Origin: an uncultured Verrucomicrobiales bacterium
GTDB lineage: Bacteria > Verrucomicrobiota > Verrucomicrobiia > Verrucomicrobiales > Akkermansiaceae
Reading direction: 5' to 3'
NCBI GenBank assembly: GCA_949373085.1
Contig: CASICJ010000054.1
Coordinates: 1-39,140 of the forward strand
DNA length: 39,140 nucleotides
Shown here: piece after piece, positions 9,136 to 17,803 of the stretch
Layout of the letters: every line of letters begins with the position of its first letter
Position numbering within the stretch: position 1 is the stretch's first letter
Notes under the pieces: generated by a model
Told to the model about the DNA's origin: nothing
Databases searched by the model: none
What the model saw: only the letters and a program-made list of their open reading frames with translations
Program-made: the position numbers and the translations under genes

Positions 9136-9673
9136 TGTTTCTTGAATTGAACTTAGTAGAGCCGTGGTAAAATCAGAGATTTGAAGGAGTATGCCGAAGC
9201 TGAGTGATCACTGATTTCGAAATACAACTGGAATGGTAGCGTCTTTTCCTAACCATTTCTTGTGCAGGGACGACCATGATTTGTGTAAAAACAACATATT
9301 CCCTCAAAATATTAGAGTAGAAAAGACAAAGGATAGCATGCTCCTAGGATCAGAGCTGACTTGGAAAGAACTCATGGTTGGGGTTACCTTAAGAGAAAGA
9401 ATTATCAACACGGAGGTTCTACGCCAATTCATTCGGGTTTTATTCAAAATTACGCATTGATTGGAAGACCGCATTGGATTGTGAGACGAGAGGATTTTAT
9501 TCGAAAGAGTGCGCGAAGATGGGTTTTCTACCTCTATTGAGGTCGTTGGACGGATTAGGTTTTTCTTCGGGAAATCGGAGGTTCCTTCCAATTTTTTGAA
9601 TCTAGCCTTCTTGGAGATACTGAGAAGTGTAATTCTCAATCGCCAAATGCGGGGCATGGGGTAGCCTCCAGTA
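9136..9673. other. 538-base intergenic region, no gene recognised
   Basis: This lies between two divergent genes. Short open frames exist on both strands but have no recognisable motif, no start context and no compositional support. It presumably holds the promoters of the cupredoxin fusion gene (minus) and the SHD1-hydrolase gene (plus). I found no convincing repeat, terminator or RNA element. Confidence 0.5.
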
Positions 9674-10642
9674 ATGCAAAACAAATTTTTGAGGTTGTTT
9701 CCTGCTCTTTTTTTGATGCTGGCTATTGTGTGGCCGTTTGCCGGGGCCGGAGAAGTCCGGACTTGGACAGCTGCCGATGGGCGAACCCTCGAGGCGGAAT
9801 TTATTACCGCGAACGAAAGGAATGTGACCCTTCGTCGCAAGTCGGACCGGAAACGTTTTACTTTGTCGCTTGATAAGATCTCAGAGTCGGATCGAAAATG
9901 GGTAGCAGAGACGCTTGAGGACTTAGATGGACCCGGCGAGAAGGAGCCTAGCGGGATTTTCGAAGGCCGTTTGACAGAAGAATGGGAGAAGATGGACTAC
10001 GAGAGCCTCAAGTTTCGTTTTTACAGCGAAAAAAGAATGAGCCCGAAGAAACGTCATCCACTCTTGATTTTTTTGCACGGAAAGGGGTCTGGCGGAAGTG
10101 ATAACGAGAAGCAGCTCAATGGGATCGTTCGTGATTTTGCTCAAGGACGGTTCCATGAAAAAAACCCTTCCTTCATTTTTGCACCCCAATGTCCTGATGA
10201 TTCGAAAGGTTGGCGCGGCGAATATCTTGACGATGTCATTGGGCTCGTTCGCGCGGCTATTAAGAACTTACCCATCGATGAGGACCGTGTCTATATCACC
10301 GGGCTCTCGATGGGAGGATTTGGAACTTGGTCTGCCCTAGCCGAGGCCCCTGATCTTTTTGCGGCAGCGGTCCCGGTTTGTGGGGGAGGCGATCCGGGAA
10401 CGGCCAAGGTGATTAAAGACATCCCAATTTGGACTCACCACGGAGTAGCAGACGCGGTTGTGAGTGTAGAGTTTACACGTCGAATGGTGGCTGCTTTGGA
10501 GAAGGAGAAGGGTAATATTATATACACCGAATATGACGAGGCCTCTGGGGTAAAACATGATGCTTGGACTCCTTGTTATTCGAATCCAGATGTCTTTGAG
10601 TGGATCTACGAACAGCGAAGAGGACAGAAGGAAAAGAAGTAG
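9674..10642 (+). CDS. Exported SHD1-domain alpha/beta-hydrolase (esterase/peptidase-like)
   Basis: 322 residues with signal peptide MQNKFLRLFPALFLMLAIVWPFAGA. Residues ~28-78 form an SHD1-like beta domain (RTWTAADGRTLEAEFI, FTLSLDKISESDRKWV), a module common in PVC exported proteins. Residues ~95-315 form an alpha/beta-hydrolase of the esterase/dienelactone-hydrolase type. The oxyanion strand is LLIFLHGKGSGG, the nucleophile elbow is GLSMGGFGTW with Ser212, and the acid Asp is probably in HHGVADAVV. The catalytic His is in VKHDAW. Families with this layout cleave short esters such as acetyl or feruloyl groups on polysaccharides. The substrate cannot be read from sequence. It stands alone between two minus-strand genes. 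Confidence 0.85.
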   Translation: MQNKFLRLFPALFLMLAIVWPFAGAGEVRTWTAADGRTLEAEFITANERNVTLRRKSDRKRFTLSLDKISESDRKWVAETLEDLDGPGEKEPSGIFEGRLTEEWEKMDYESLKFRFYSEKRMSPKKRHPLLIFLHGKGSGGSDNEKQLNGIVRDFAQGRFHEKNPSFIFAPQCPDDSKGWRGEYLDDVIGLVRAAIKNLPIDEDRVYITGLSMGGFGTWSALAEAPDLFAAAVPVCGGGDPGTAKVIKDIPIWTHHGVADAVVSVEFTRRMVAALEKEKGNIIYTEYDEASGVKHDAWTPCYSNPDVFEWIYEQRRGQKEKK

Positions 10643-10839
10643 GTTCTGTGACTTGGTATTTCAGCCTAATCAAAGTCTTCTTCTCACTCGAAGGCTCGGC
10701 TTACTTAGCTATCTAGGGTGGACGAGAAACTAGATCTCCTCTGCGGTGAACTCGGTTGTCGAGTTTTCGGAGTGGTGAACTGGAGTTGAGATGTGGCTCG
10801 GCTAACCTTTAAAAGGTGGGGGAAGCTACAAAGCTCGCA

Positions 10840-11988
10840 TCATTTCCTCGGCGATATGGTGTAAATTTTGTGATCGTGGGAAAGGATTAGGAGCTCCCCA
10901 TCGGAATCCTGAACAAAAGCGGTTGGCTTGATGGTGCTCTTTGTGCGTTTAAAGATTTTGGTGTTACTGGTCTTTCTTCCATTTTGGAAATCAAGAGCCC
11001 AAATATTACCGTGAACAAAGTCCCCATAGATATATTTCCCCTGGAGTTCAGGAACCGCTTTGCCACGATAATGGATTCCTCCGGTGATAGAGAGACCGCT
11101 ACTGCGATCATATTCGTGGATGGGGTCGATGAATTCAGTTGCTTTGGATGGAGCATCGGTGCGTGCATTAGCGGAATGGGCTCCTTCTCGGTAGGACCAT
11201 CCGTAGTTCCCTCCTTTGGTGATAATATTGATTTCTTCCCAAGCGTTTTGGCCAACGTCGGCAGCCCAGAGCTGATTTGTATCTGGGTGAAAGGTGAGGC
11301 CCCAAGGATTACGGAGGCCGAGAGCAAAGATCTCGGGATGATGGCCGGGTTTTTTGAGAAAGGGATTGTCGGAAGGAAGACCATAGGGACGGTTACCGGT
11401 GCGGGTGTTCACGTCGATACGGAGGATCTTGCCGTTGTAAACGAAGGTGTTTTGAGAAAAGCGCTGTGGGTCGTTTGCTTTTCCGCCGTCACCGATTGCG
11501 ACGTAAAGATAGCCGTCAGGGCCAAAGATGATGTTTCCGGAGTTATGATTCCAGAAGGGTTGAGGGATTTCCAACAAAACACGCTCGGACGAGATGTCGG
11601 CCCTGTCAGGGTCATCGGCGAAGGTTCGCATCTCGCTGACGCGGGTGTGCTTGGGATCTTGAAGTGAATAGTAGATGTAGAACTTACGATTTTTGGCATA
11701 ATCGGGGTGGAACGCGAGTCCAAGAATTCCTTCCTCGAATTGTTGCTTGATAAGTGGTCGGTCGGTTAGGTCAAGAAAGGTGATTTCCTCGTCCGAGGAA
11801 CGGTCTTTGGGTAGGATTGTGATTTTTCCAAACTGCTGGACAAGGAAGAGGCGTTCCGTGCCATCGGGTGGTATGGTAAGAGCGACCGGAAGTTTAATGT
11901 TTTGGGCCTTGAAGGTCTGAGTGATTTTGATCTCGGGAGCGGCTAGGAGGATTGACGCGGTGAGGAGAAAGGTTGCGATGATTTTCAT
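10840..11988 (-). CDS. Exported PQQ-dependent sugar dehydrogenase (glucose/sorbosone dehydrogenase family)
   Basis: 382 residues from ATG 11988, chosen because it begins a clean signal peptide (MKIIATFLLTASILLA); the frame extends 12 codons further upstream without adding sense. Family motifs of the six-bladed GSDH propeller (PF07995) are clear. They include RLFLVQQFGKI, EEGILGLAFHPDY, WNHNSGNIIFGPDGYLYVAIGDGG, GKILRIDVN, PEIFALGLRNPWGL, and WAADVGQNAWEEIN followed by GGNYGWSYREG. The His of NHNSG matches the catalytic His of soluble glucose dehydrogenase, and the downstream Arg and Lys positions suit PQQ binding. It probably oxidises aldoses or lactol groups in the periplasm, feeding the lactonase type of activity encoded at 1444. 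PQQ synthesis genes are not in the window. Confidence 0.88.
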   Translation of the reverse strand: MKIIATFLLTASILLAAPEIKITQTFKAQNIKLPVALTIPPDGTERLFLVQQFGKITILPKDRSSDEEITFLDLTDRPLIKQQFEEGILGLAFHPDYAKNRKFYIYYSLQDPKHTRVSEMRTFADDPDRADISSERVLLEIPQPFWNHNSGNIIFGPDGYLYVAIGDGGKANDPQRFSQNTFVYNGKILRIDVNTRTGNRPYGLPSDNPFLKKPGHHPEIFALGLRNPWGLTFHPDTNQLWAADVGQNAWEEINIITKGGNYGWSYREGAHSANARTDAPSKATEFIDPIHEYDRSSGLSITGGIHYRGKAVPELQGKYIYGDFVHGNIWALDFQNGRKTSNTKIFKRTKSTIKPTAFVQDSDGELLILSHDHKIYTISPRK

Positions 11989-12277
11989 GGGAGTAATAGT
12001 GACTGAAAAATAGAGGTCGTCCAAGGTTGATTTTAGCTGGTAGATCGAGAGGTTGTTGGGGGGTGATGGAATGATCGCTTAGCAAGATTTGGGTTTTACC
12101 AAAAAGGGTGAGGGTGAAGAAATAGAGAAGTAGGAGAAATTTTATGAGTCCAAAAATCAAGCTATGCTATCAAATAGATTTGGGGATTTTTTTCGTTATA
12201 GGGATCTTTTATAGAGCGATTCTGATGGAGTAGTGGAAAGGTGGGACGAAGGACAGTAACTCAGTATGCAGAAAAGA

Positions 12278-12305
12278 AAAACGACGTTTTTACGAACGTC
12301 GTTTT
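12278..12305 (-). terminator. Intrinsic terminator of hppA
   Basis: Perfect 11-base inverted repeat (AAAACGACGTT / AACGTCGTTTT) around a 6-base loop, 32 bases beyond the hppA stop. Read on the minus strand it is followed by TTTTTCTTTTC. The symmetric A and T flanks could also stop transcripts coming from the left. Confidence 0.85.
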
Positions 12306-12336
12306 GTATTTGGAGTGATCAGGGACTCGCGTTTTT

Positions 12337-14388
12337 TTAGAGGAGTCCCGCTATAACGAGACTGACTATGGCCATAACGTTGATCAGGATGTTCATTGAG
12401 GGACCGGAGGTGTCCTTGAGGGGGTCACCGACGGTGTCACCGACGACGCTAGCAGAGTGCGTGTCGGACCCTTTGCCGCCATTGTTGCCGTCCTCGACAT
12501 GCTTTTTGGCATTATCCCAGGCGCCACCGGCATTGGACATGAAAAGTGCAAGAAGAACACAACCGAGGAGAGCTCCGATAAGGCACCCGGCGAGAGTTTT
12601 GGCTCCAGCTTGAGTTCCTTCGGCCCCAATAAAGTTGAACCCAAACCCAACTACGATTGGTGTCCCAACTGCGAGAAGGGCAGGCCCGATCATACTTTTG
12701 GTGGCAGCCTTGGTGGCGATGTCGATACAGCGGTTACTGTCTGGTTCGACTGTCCCTTTGAGTATGCCGGGCTCGGCTTTAAACTGTCGCCGAATTTCTT
12801 CGATCATGCTGCCAGCGGCCTTACCCACCGCATCCATGGTGAGGGAGCCATTGTAGAAGGGAACCGCACCTCCAATCAGGAGTCCGACGAAGAAGTAGCG
12901 GAGAGAATCTGGCGAAGCGAGATCAAGTGAGATTCCGGTTTTTTGAATAAAGGCTGTAATGAGCGCGAGGGCTGCGAGGCCAGCTGCACCGATCGCGAAG
13001 CCTTTACCGATTGCGGCAGTGGTATTTCCGACGACATCAAGGGAGTCCGTGATTTCACGGGTTTCATCACCCATCTCGGCCATTTCTGCGATACCACCAG
13101 CGTTGTCGGCAATTGGACCGTAAGCATCGATAGCCATCGTGATACCAACAGTTCCGAGCATTCCGATTGCGGCGAGGCCGACGCCGTAAAGACCGGCACA
13201 TTCGTAGGAAACGTAAAGTGTAGCGGCGATGGTGAGGATAGGGAGGACGACGGATTGAAGTCCGACTGAGAGTCCACAGATCACAAGAGTAGCAACGCCT
13301 GTTTCACCTTGGGATGCGATGGTCCGAACTGGTTTGCCGCCGGTGTAATGTTCGGTGATGAGGCCAATGATCACTCCTCCGATAGATCCACAAAGAACAG
13401 CGATGCCGAGTTTTGCGCTGAGCTCGAAGAAACTGGTGACGCCGAAGGCCGCGATAATGAAAAGTGCAGCGGCTCCGATTGTGCCAATACGAAGGGCGAG
13501 GGCAGGATTCTTTCCTGCACTGATATTCACCATGAGTATGCCGAGGACTGAGCAGACGATTCCAACGGTGGTCAAAATGAGAGGAAGCTGTATCAACATC
13601 GATTCGCTAGCCCCAATTTGTGTTGCGTAAGCGGCGCCCGAAGAAGCAGCAATGGCGACCGTTGCGATTTGGGCCCCACAGTAGGACTCGAAAATGTCAG
13701 AACCCATGCCGGCGACGTCACCAACGTTGTCGCCTACATTATCGGCAATCACGCCTGGGTTGCGGGGGTCGTCTTCGGGGATTCCGGCTTCGACCTTACC
13801 AACGAGGTCGGTCCCCACGTCGGCAGCTTTGGTGAAAATCCCACCGCCAACACGATAAAAGAGGGCGACTAGAGAAGCGCCCATCGCGAAGCCTTCGAGA
13901 ATTTCAGGGAGGTGATCTTTGTGAGCTGCACTTTCGGAGTAGAAGGCAAAGAGGGTTCCGAGCCCAAGAAGCCCCATCGCTGCAACAGTGAGCCCCATAA
14001 CGGCGCCGCCGGAGAAAGCGATCTTAAGCGCGCGAGCAGGTCCTTTTTCGTTGGCTGCCACACAAGTGCGGACATTGGCGAGGGTAGCCGTTTTCATTCC
14101 GATGTAACCAGCGGCCGATGAAGCGAGGCATCCCATAAAAAAGGCAATCGATTGAGGACCACGGTATTCGGGCTTTTGGAAAAGGAAAAGAGCAAGACCC
14201 AAAGCGATTGCAAAGAGGGCGATGAGTTTGAACTCACGGCTCATAAAGACCATGGCACCGTGATGGATCTTCTCGGCAATTTTCTCGGCTTTTCCGCCGC
14301 CGGCACTCTGCTTCTTGATATCAAAAAAAATGATGGCCGCAAGAACGAGGCCGATGACTCCGAAGAGGGGGGTGATAATTGGTTGCAT
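12337..14388 (-). CDS. hppA: Membrane-bound ion-translocating inorganic pyrophosphatase
   Basis: 683 residues, about 16 predicted membrane helices, full family length. It couples pyrophosphate hydrolysis to H+ and/or Na+ export across the inner membrane. Signature sites are present: [11 protein letters not shown] starting at D190, [16 protein letters not shown] after it, [15 protein letters not shown], and the C-terminal [18 protein letters not shown]. In the cation-specificity segment it reads [10 protein letters not shown]. The Ala and Gly, where K+-independent enzymes have Lys and Thr, predict a K+-dependent enzyme, the group that includes Na+ pumps. I cannot decide H+ versus Na+ from inspection. 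It is monocistronic with a strong terminator. Confidence 0.97.
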   Translation of the reverse strand: MQPIITPLFGVIGLVLAAIIFFDIKKQSAGGGKAEKIAEKIHHGAMVFMSREFKLIALFAIALGLALFLFQKPEYRGPQSIAFFMGCLASSAAGYIGMKTATLANVRTCVAANEKGPARALKIAFSGGAVMGLTVAAMGLLGLGTLFAFYSESAAHKDHLPEILEGFAMGASLVALFYRVGGGIFTKAADVGTDLVGKVEAGIPEDDPRNPGVIADNVGDNVGDVAGMGSDIFESYCGAQIATVAIAASSGAAYATQIGASESMLIQLPLILTTVGIVCSVLGILMVNISAGKNPALALRIGTIGAAALFIIAAFGVTSFFELSAKLGIAVLCGSIGGVIIGLITEHYTGGKPVRTIASQGETGVATLVICGLSVGLQSVVLPILTIAATLYVSYECAGLYGVGLAAIGMLGTVGITMAIDAYGPIADNAGGIAEMAEMGDETREITDSLDVVGNTTAAIGKGFAIGAAGLAALALITAFIQKTGISLDLASPDSLRYFFVGLLIGGAVPFYNGSLTMDAVGKAAGSMIEEIRRQFKAEPGILKGTVEPDSNRCIDIATKAATKSMIGPALLAVGTPIVVGFGFNFIGAEGTQAGAKTLAGCLIGALLGCVLLALFMSNAGGAWDNAKKHVEDGNNGGKGSDTHSASVVGDTVGDPLKDTSGPSMNILINVMAIVSLVIAGLL

Positions 14389-14634
14389 TTCGATGCTATT
14401 TAAAACGATTGGAGGTGACGCGGACCCTGATCACCTCTTTCCGTTTGAGCAATTAAATTCCCACATTGATTATAAAGTTTTTTAATTTGGCAGGCATATT
14501 TAATATTGACCTAGGATTGTGAGTCCTACCCTTTCAAGGGCAGGAAGGGGAGCGTGTGTGAGTCCTGCAATTACCCCTAGTTTAGAACACGGACTCCAAG
14601 GACTTATTTTTCGAATTTTCTAAATGAAACTAAA

Positions 14635-14727
14635 ATGCTTTCGCCCTTCAAATACCCCCTTTTGAGCCTTACTTTTTTATCTCTCTTTGCAAATGCTGGT
14701 ATTGCAGAGGGCTTGACCGAATATTAG
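14635..14727 (+). pseudogene. Signal-peptide remnant of a LamG-type secreted protein
   Basis: ATG 14635 opens a 30-residue frame that is an almost pure signal peptide (MLSPFKYPLLSLTFLSLFANA) followed by GIAEGLTEY and TAG. After the TAG the same frame reads SFDGA and then TAA. Secreted LamG/concanavalin-like proteins of this phylum commonly start their mature part GLxxYWxFDG. The TAG therefore sits where Trp (TGG) is expected, suggesting a nonsense mutation and then decay. The rest of the gap from 14389 to 14865 shows no gene. Confidence 0.45.
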
Positions 14728-14865
14728 TCTTTTGATGGTGCCTAAAGCGCGGCGGGCGATCCTTCCCATGAAGGGGCGTCGACTTACGAAGCGGTTTTGA
14801 GGATTCTAACTAATACGCGCAAAACTGACAAATCTTGTGATGGTGCATCGTAACTAAAACTTACC

Positions 14866-16158
14866 GTGAATTCGTCATCAAGTAACAATTTCTCTCGTCG
14901 AAGAGCCCTAGGCGGGCTCGCATCGCTTGCGACTGTCTCGATTGTACCTAGCCGTGTGCTTGGTCTCAATGGTCAGACCGCACCTTCCAACCAATTGACT
15001 CGCGCCATTCTTGGATGTGGAGGAATCAGTAACTCCCATTTGGGCATGCCCGGAAAAATCTTAGCGCTGTGCGATGTCGACTCAAATCGCCTGAAAGGCC
15101 AAATGGCGAAGGTGCAAGGCGGGGGTAATAAGGATGTGAAAGGCTATCATGATTTTCGTGATGTCATCGCTCGTGATGACGTGGACATTATCCACACTTG
15201 CACTCCTCCCCATTGGCACGCGCATATGGCGATTGCGGCTGCAAAGGCCGGTAAGGCGATTTGGGGAGAGAAGCCCATGTCTCGGACAATCGGTGAGGGA
15301 ATGGCGATGAAAAAAGAAATCGAGAAAGCCGGTGTCGCCTTCCGAATCAACACTTGGTTTCGGTTTAAATCGAATTTCTATGGTTCTGGCGTGACTGCTC
15401 GTCAGGTGAAAAAAGCGGTCGATGGTGGTCTGCTTGGTAAAGGTCCATACAAGGTGACTTTATCGGGTGTGACTGGTTTCAATTGGAAGTTCAACTGGTC
15501 TGGTAAGACAAATTTGCCGATCCAGCAGGTTCCAGATCACTTTGACTACGACTTCTGGCTTGGGCCAGCTCCTTACCGTCCTTATAACGCGCACCGAACT
15601 CATGGGACATTCCGTGGATACTGGGATTATGATGGTGGTGGATTAGGTGATATGGGTCAGCACTATCTTGATCCGGTTCAGTATATTTTAGGGAAAGACA
15701 ATGAGCTTCCGGTTTCGGTTGAAATTGATTCAGATCCTCAGGATATAGACGCCGTAGGTAGTTGGCGCCGTATCACATATAAATATGCTGATGGAACGAC
15801 CATTATTCTCGATGGCGAGAATAAGGACAAGGATGCCGCGTTTATCGAGGGGCCAGAAGGTAAGATCTTCAAGGGTTTCAAATCGGATGTGAAAGGTTTT
15901 TCCGAGAAGGTGAAATCACTTCCAGAGCCTGCTCCGCAAGTGACTGATTTCCACCAGGCGATCCGTGAGAAAAAGAAGTTTGCGCTCAACGAGCAAAATG
16001 GCTTCAACTCCTGCACCCTTATCAATCTCGGTAAGATCGCACATCGCTTAAATACCAACCTTAAGTTTGATCCTCAGAAGATGCAGTTCGTCGATCACGC
16101 GCTTGCAAATTCTTTGATCGATCAACCTTGTCGCGATAAATGGAAGCTTCCTGCTTAG
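14866..16158 (+). CDS. Tat-exported Gfo/Idh/MocA-family oxidoreductase
   Basis: 430 residues from GTG 14866. The twin-arginine signal (SRRRALGGLASLA, residues ~10-22) supports this start and predicts folded export with bound NAD(P). The Rossmann dinucleotide site is AILGCGGISNSHL, followed by ALCDVD and the HTCTPPHWHAHMAIAAAKAG strand-turn. The family hallmark EKP is in GEKPMSRTIGEG. The C-terminal half has the substrate-domain pattern DYDGGGLGDMGQHYLDPVQY with the likely catalytic acid/His pair. Members oxidise or epimerise sugars, cyclitols or amino sugars; the specific substrate is not readable. A terminator follows, so it is transcribed separately from the sulfatase at 16229, though both suit polysaccharide breakdown. 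Confidence 0.9.
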   Translation: MNSSSSNNFSRRRALGGLASLATVSIVPSRVLGLNGQTAPSNQLTRAILGCGGISNSHLGMPGKILALCDVDSNRLKGQMAKVQGGGNKDVKGYHDFRDVIARDDVDIIHTCTPPHWHAHMAIAAAKAGKAIWGEKPMSRTIGEGMAMKKEIEKAGVAFRINTWFRFKSNFYGSGVTARQVKKAVDGGLLGKGPYKVTLSGVTGFNWKFNWSGKTNLPIQQVPDHFDYDFWLGPAPYRPYNAHRTHGTFRGYWDYDGGGLGDMGQHYLDPVQYILGKDNELPVSVEIDSDPQDIDAVGSWRRITYKYADGTTIILDGENKDKDAAFIEGPEGKIFKGFKSDVKGFSEKVKSLPEPAPQVTDFHQAIREKKKFALNEQNGFNSCTLINLGKIAHRLNTNLKFDPQKMQFVDHALANSLIDQPCRDKWKLPA

Positions 16159-16176
16159 TAAGCTGACTTTTTTCAG

Positions 16177-16209
16177 ACGGCTACCTCTCGTGAGGTAGCC
16201 GTTTTTTTT
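16177..16209 (+). terminator. Intrinsic terminator after the Gfo/Idh oxidoreductase
   Basis: Perfect 11-base stem (ACGGCTACCTC / GAGGTAGCCGT) with loop TCGT and an immediate run of T residues, 19 bases after the stop codon. Confidence 0.95.
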
Positions 16210-16228
16210 ACGCTATTCCCTTTAAATT

Positions 16229-17689
16229 ATGAAATCTCTCTTACTTTTTATTTGCTCCTTTTTTCCGGTGATTGTTTTCGGTGACCGAGCTAAGCCCAAT
16301 CTTGTATACATTCTTGCCGATGATTTGGGATACGGAGATCTCAAGAGTATGAATCCGGAAGGGAAAATCAAGACACCTGGATCAGATCAAATGGCAAAGG
16401 AAGGGATGGTTTTTACCGACGCACATTCTAATTCTGCTGTTTGCACGCCGACTCGTTATGGGGTTTTGACTGGGCGCTATGCTTTTCGCTCGCGGATGAA
16501 AAAAGGGGTGCTGAATGGTTATTCCAGCTATCTGATTGAGGATGGCCGTATGACCGTGCCGTCATTTTTGCAAAATCAGGGGTATCATACTGCTTTTATC
16601 GGGAAGTGGCATCTTGGCTGGGATTGGGCGATGGATGGTGAGAAAGTTGATTACTCCAAGCCGGTTGAGAACGGACCGAAAGAGAAGGGATTTGAGTATT
16701 CTTACGGTCATTGTGGTTCTCTCGATATGGCTCCCTACGTTTGGGTTGAAAATGGAATGCCTACAGCGGTCCCTACAAAAGAGACTGGGCGGTCGAAGAA
16801 GGAGTCAAAAAATGGTTGGTGGCGTAAGGGACCAACCTCGCCGGACTTTGAACACGAGGATGTTTTGCCGAACCTCACCCGTAGAGCGGTGAAGTATGTC
16901 AAGGAACAGGTTAAGAACGAAAAACCGTTCTTCCTCTATCTTGCTCTGCCTTCTCCACATACTCCGGTGTTGCCCACTCCTGAGTTCGAGGGGAAAAGTG
17001 GGCTGAATAGTGCCTATGCAGATTTTGTCACGATGACCGACGATACGGTGAAGCAGATACTCGATGCTTTGAAGGCAGGAGGGGTCGATGAGAACACGCT
17101 CTTCATTTTCACGAGTGATAATGGTTGTTCACCCGAAGCGGATTTTGCAGAGTTGGAGGAGCAGGGTCACAATCCCAGCTCTATTTATCGTGGTCATAAA
17201 GCAGATATTTTTGAAGGCGGACATCGGGTTCCTTTTATTGTGCGGTGGCCCGCTAAGGTGAAGGCGGGAACAAGTTGCGATGACCCGACTTGCTTGACTG
17301 ATCTTCTGGCGACGATGGCGGAAGTCTTGGGTCAAAAACTTCCAGCTGAAGCGGGAGAGGATTCGGTCAGCATGTTGTCGAACCTCATAGGGGCGGGTAA
17401 GCAGCCGGTTCGTGAGGCGATTGTTCACCACTCTATCAATGGGACCTTTGCGATTCGTCAAGGTAATTGGAAGTTGATCGATGCTCCTCACTCCGGAGGT
17501 TGGAGTCGTCCGAAGCCTGCTCAAAAGGCGCTTTATAAAGATCTCCCTAAAATTCAGCTTTATGATTTGCAAAAAGATCCCGCGGAGTCTCGAAACGTAT
17601 CGGTCGAAAATCCGAGCATCGTAAAGAAGCTGAAAATGCTCCTAGAAAAATACCGCGAGGATGGTCGGAGTGTTCCGGTTGCTCGGTGA
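16229..17689 (+). CDS. Exported type I sulfatase (arylsulfatase-like, S1 family)
   Basis: 486 residues with a signal peptide ending near FGD. The metal site starts with NLVYILADDLGYGD. The formylglycine signature is CTPTR at residue 72 (NSAVCTPTRYGVLTGRY): Cys72 would be oxidised to formylglycine by a sulfatase-maturing enzyme encoded elsewhere. Further family sites are FIGKWHLGW, LALPSPHTPVLP (His near the sulfate), FTSDNG (second metal Asp-Asn) and the C-terminal LYDLQKDPAESRNV. It hydrolyses sulfate esters, most plausibly on algal or animal sulfated polysaccharides after secretion. The exact S1 subfamily cannot be given without a search. Ends with TGA, showing that TGA is a normal stop here. 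Confidence 0.95.
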   Translation: MKSLLLFICSFFPVIVFGDRAKPNLVYILADDLGYGDLKSMNPEGKIKTPGSDQMAKEGMVFTDAHSNSAVCTPTRYGVLTGRYAFRSRMKKGVLNGYSSYLIEDGRMTVPSFLQNQGYHTAFIGKWHLGWDWAMDGEKVDYSKPVENGPKEKGFEYSYGHCGSLDMAPYVWVENGMPTAVPTKETGRSKKESKNGWWRKGPTSPDFEHEDVLPNLTRRAVKYVKEQVKNEKPFFLYLALPSPHTPVLPTPEFEGKSGLNSAYADFVTMTDDTVKQILDALKAGGVDENTLFIFTSDNGCSPEADFAELEEQGHNPSSIYRGHKADIFEGGHRVPFIVRWPAKVKAGTSCDDPTCLTDLLATMAEVLGQKLPAEAGEDSVSMLSNLIGAGKQPVREAIVHHSINGTFAIRQGNWKLIDAPHSGGWSRPKPAQKALYKDLPKIQLYDLQKDPAESRNVSVENPSIVKKLKMLLEKYREDGRSVPVAR

Positions 17690-17752
17690 GGAAAAAGTCA
17701 GGCTTTCACCACTGCTGAGTTGTTAGGGGGATTTCCCTCGTTTCTGTTTGGG

Positions 17753-17772
17753 ATCTTGACGTAGGTCAAGAT
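17753..17772. promoter_or_regulatory. Perfect inverted repeat upstream of the multidomain secreted protein gene
   Basis: ATCTTGAC-GTAG-GTCAAGAT, two perfect 8-base arms, ends 31 bases before the likely ATG at 17804. It may be a repressor operator or a hairpin in the 5' leader. A TTGACG lies inside it and TATGTT 15 bases later, a short-spaced sigma-70-like pair; the promoter reading is weak. It lacks a T-run, so it is not a standard terminator for the sulfatase. Confidence 0.4.
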
Positions 17773-17803
17773 TGGCTATGTTCTGTAGGCTCACTTGCAA
17801 ACA

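Noticed and set aside
9304..9840. A 178-residue minus-strand ORF in the gap before the SHD1-hydrolase
   Set aside because: Partly antisense to the hydrolase start, no motif, biased composition; not supportable as a gene.
11894..12160. An 88-residue minus-strand ORF starting with a hydrophobic segment
   Set aside because: It overlaps the signal peptide of the PQQ-type dehydrogenase by about 95 bases and its C-terminal half is a frame shadow of that gene.
17685..17712. Possible terminator GGTGA/TCACC after the sulfatase
   Set aside because: Only a 5-base stem with a long loop and no T-run.
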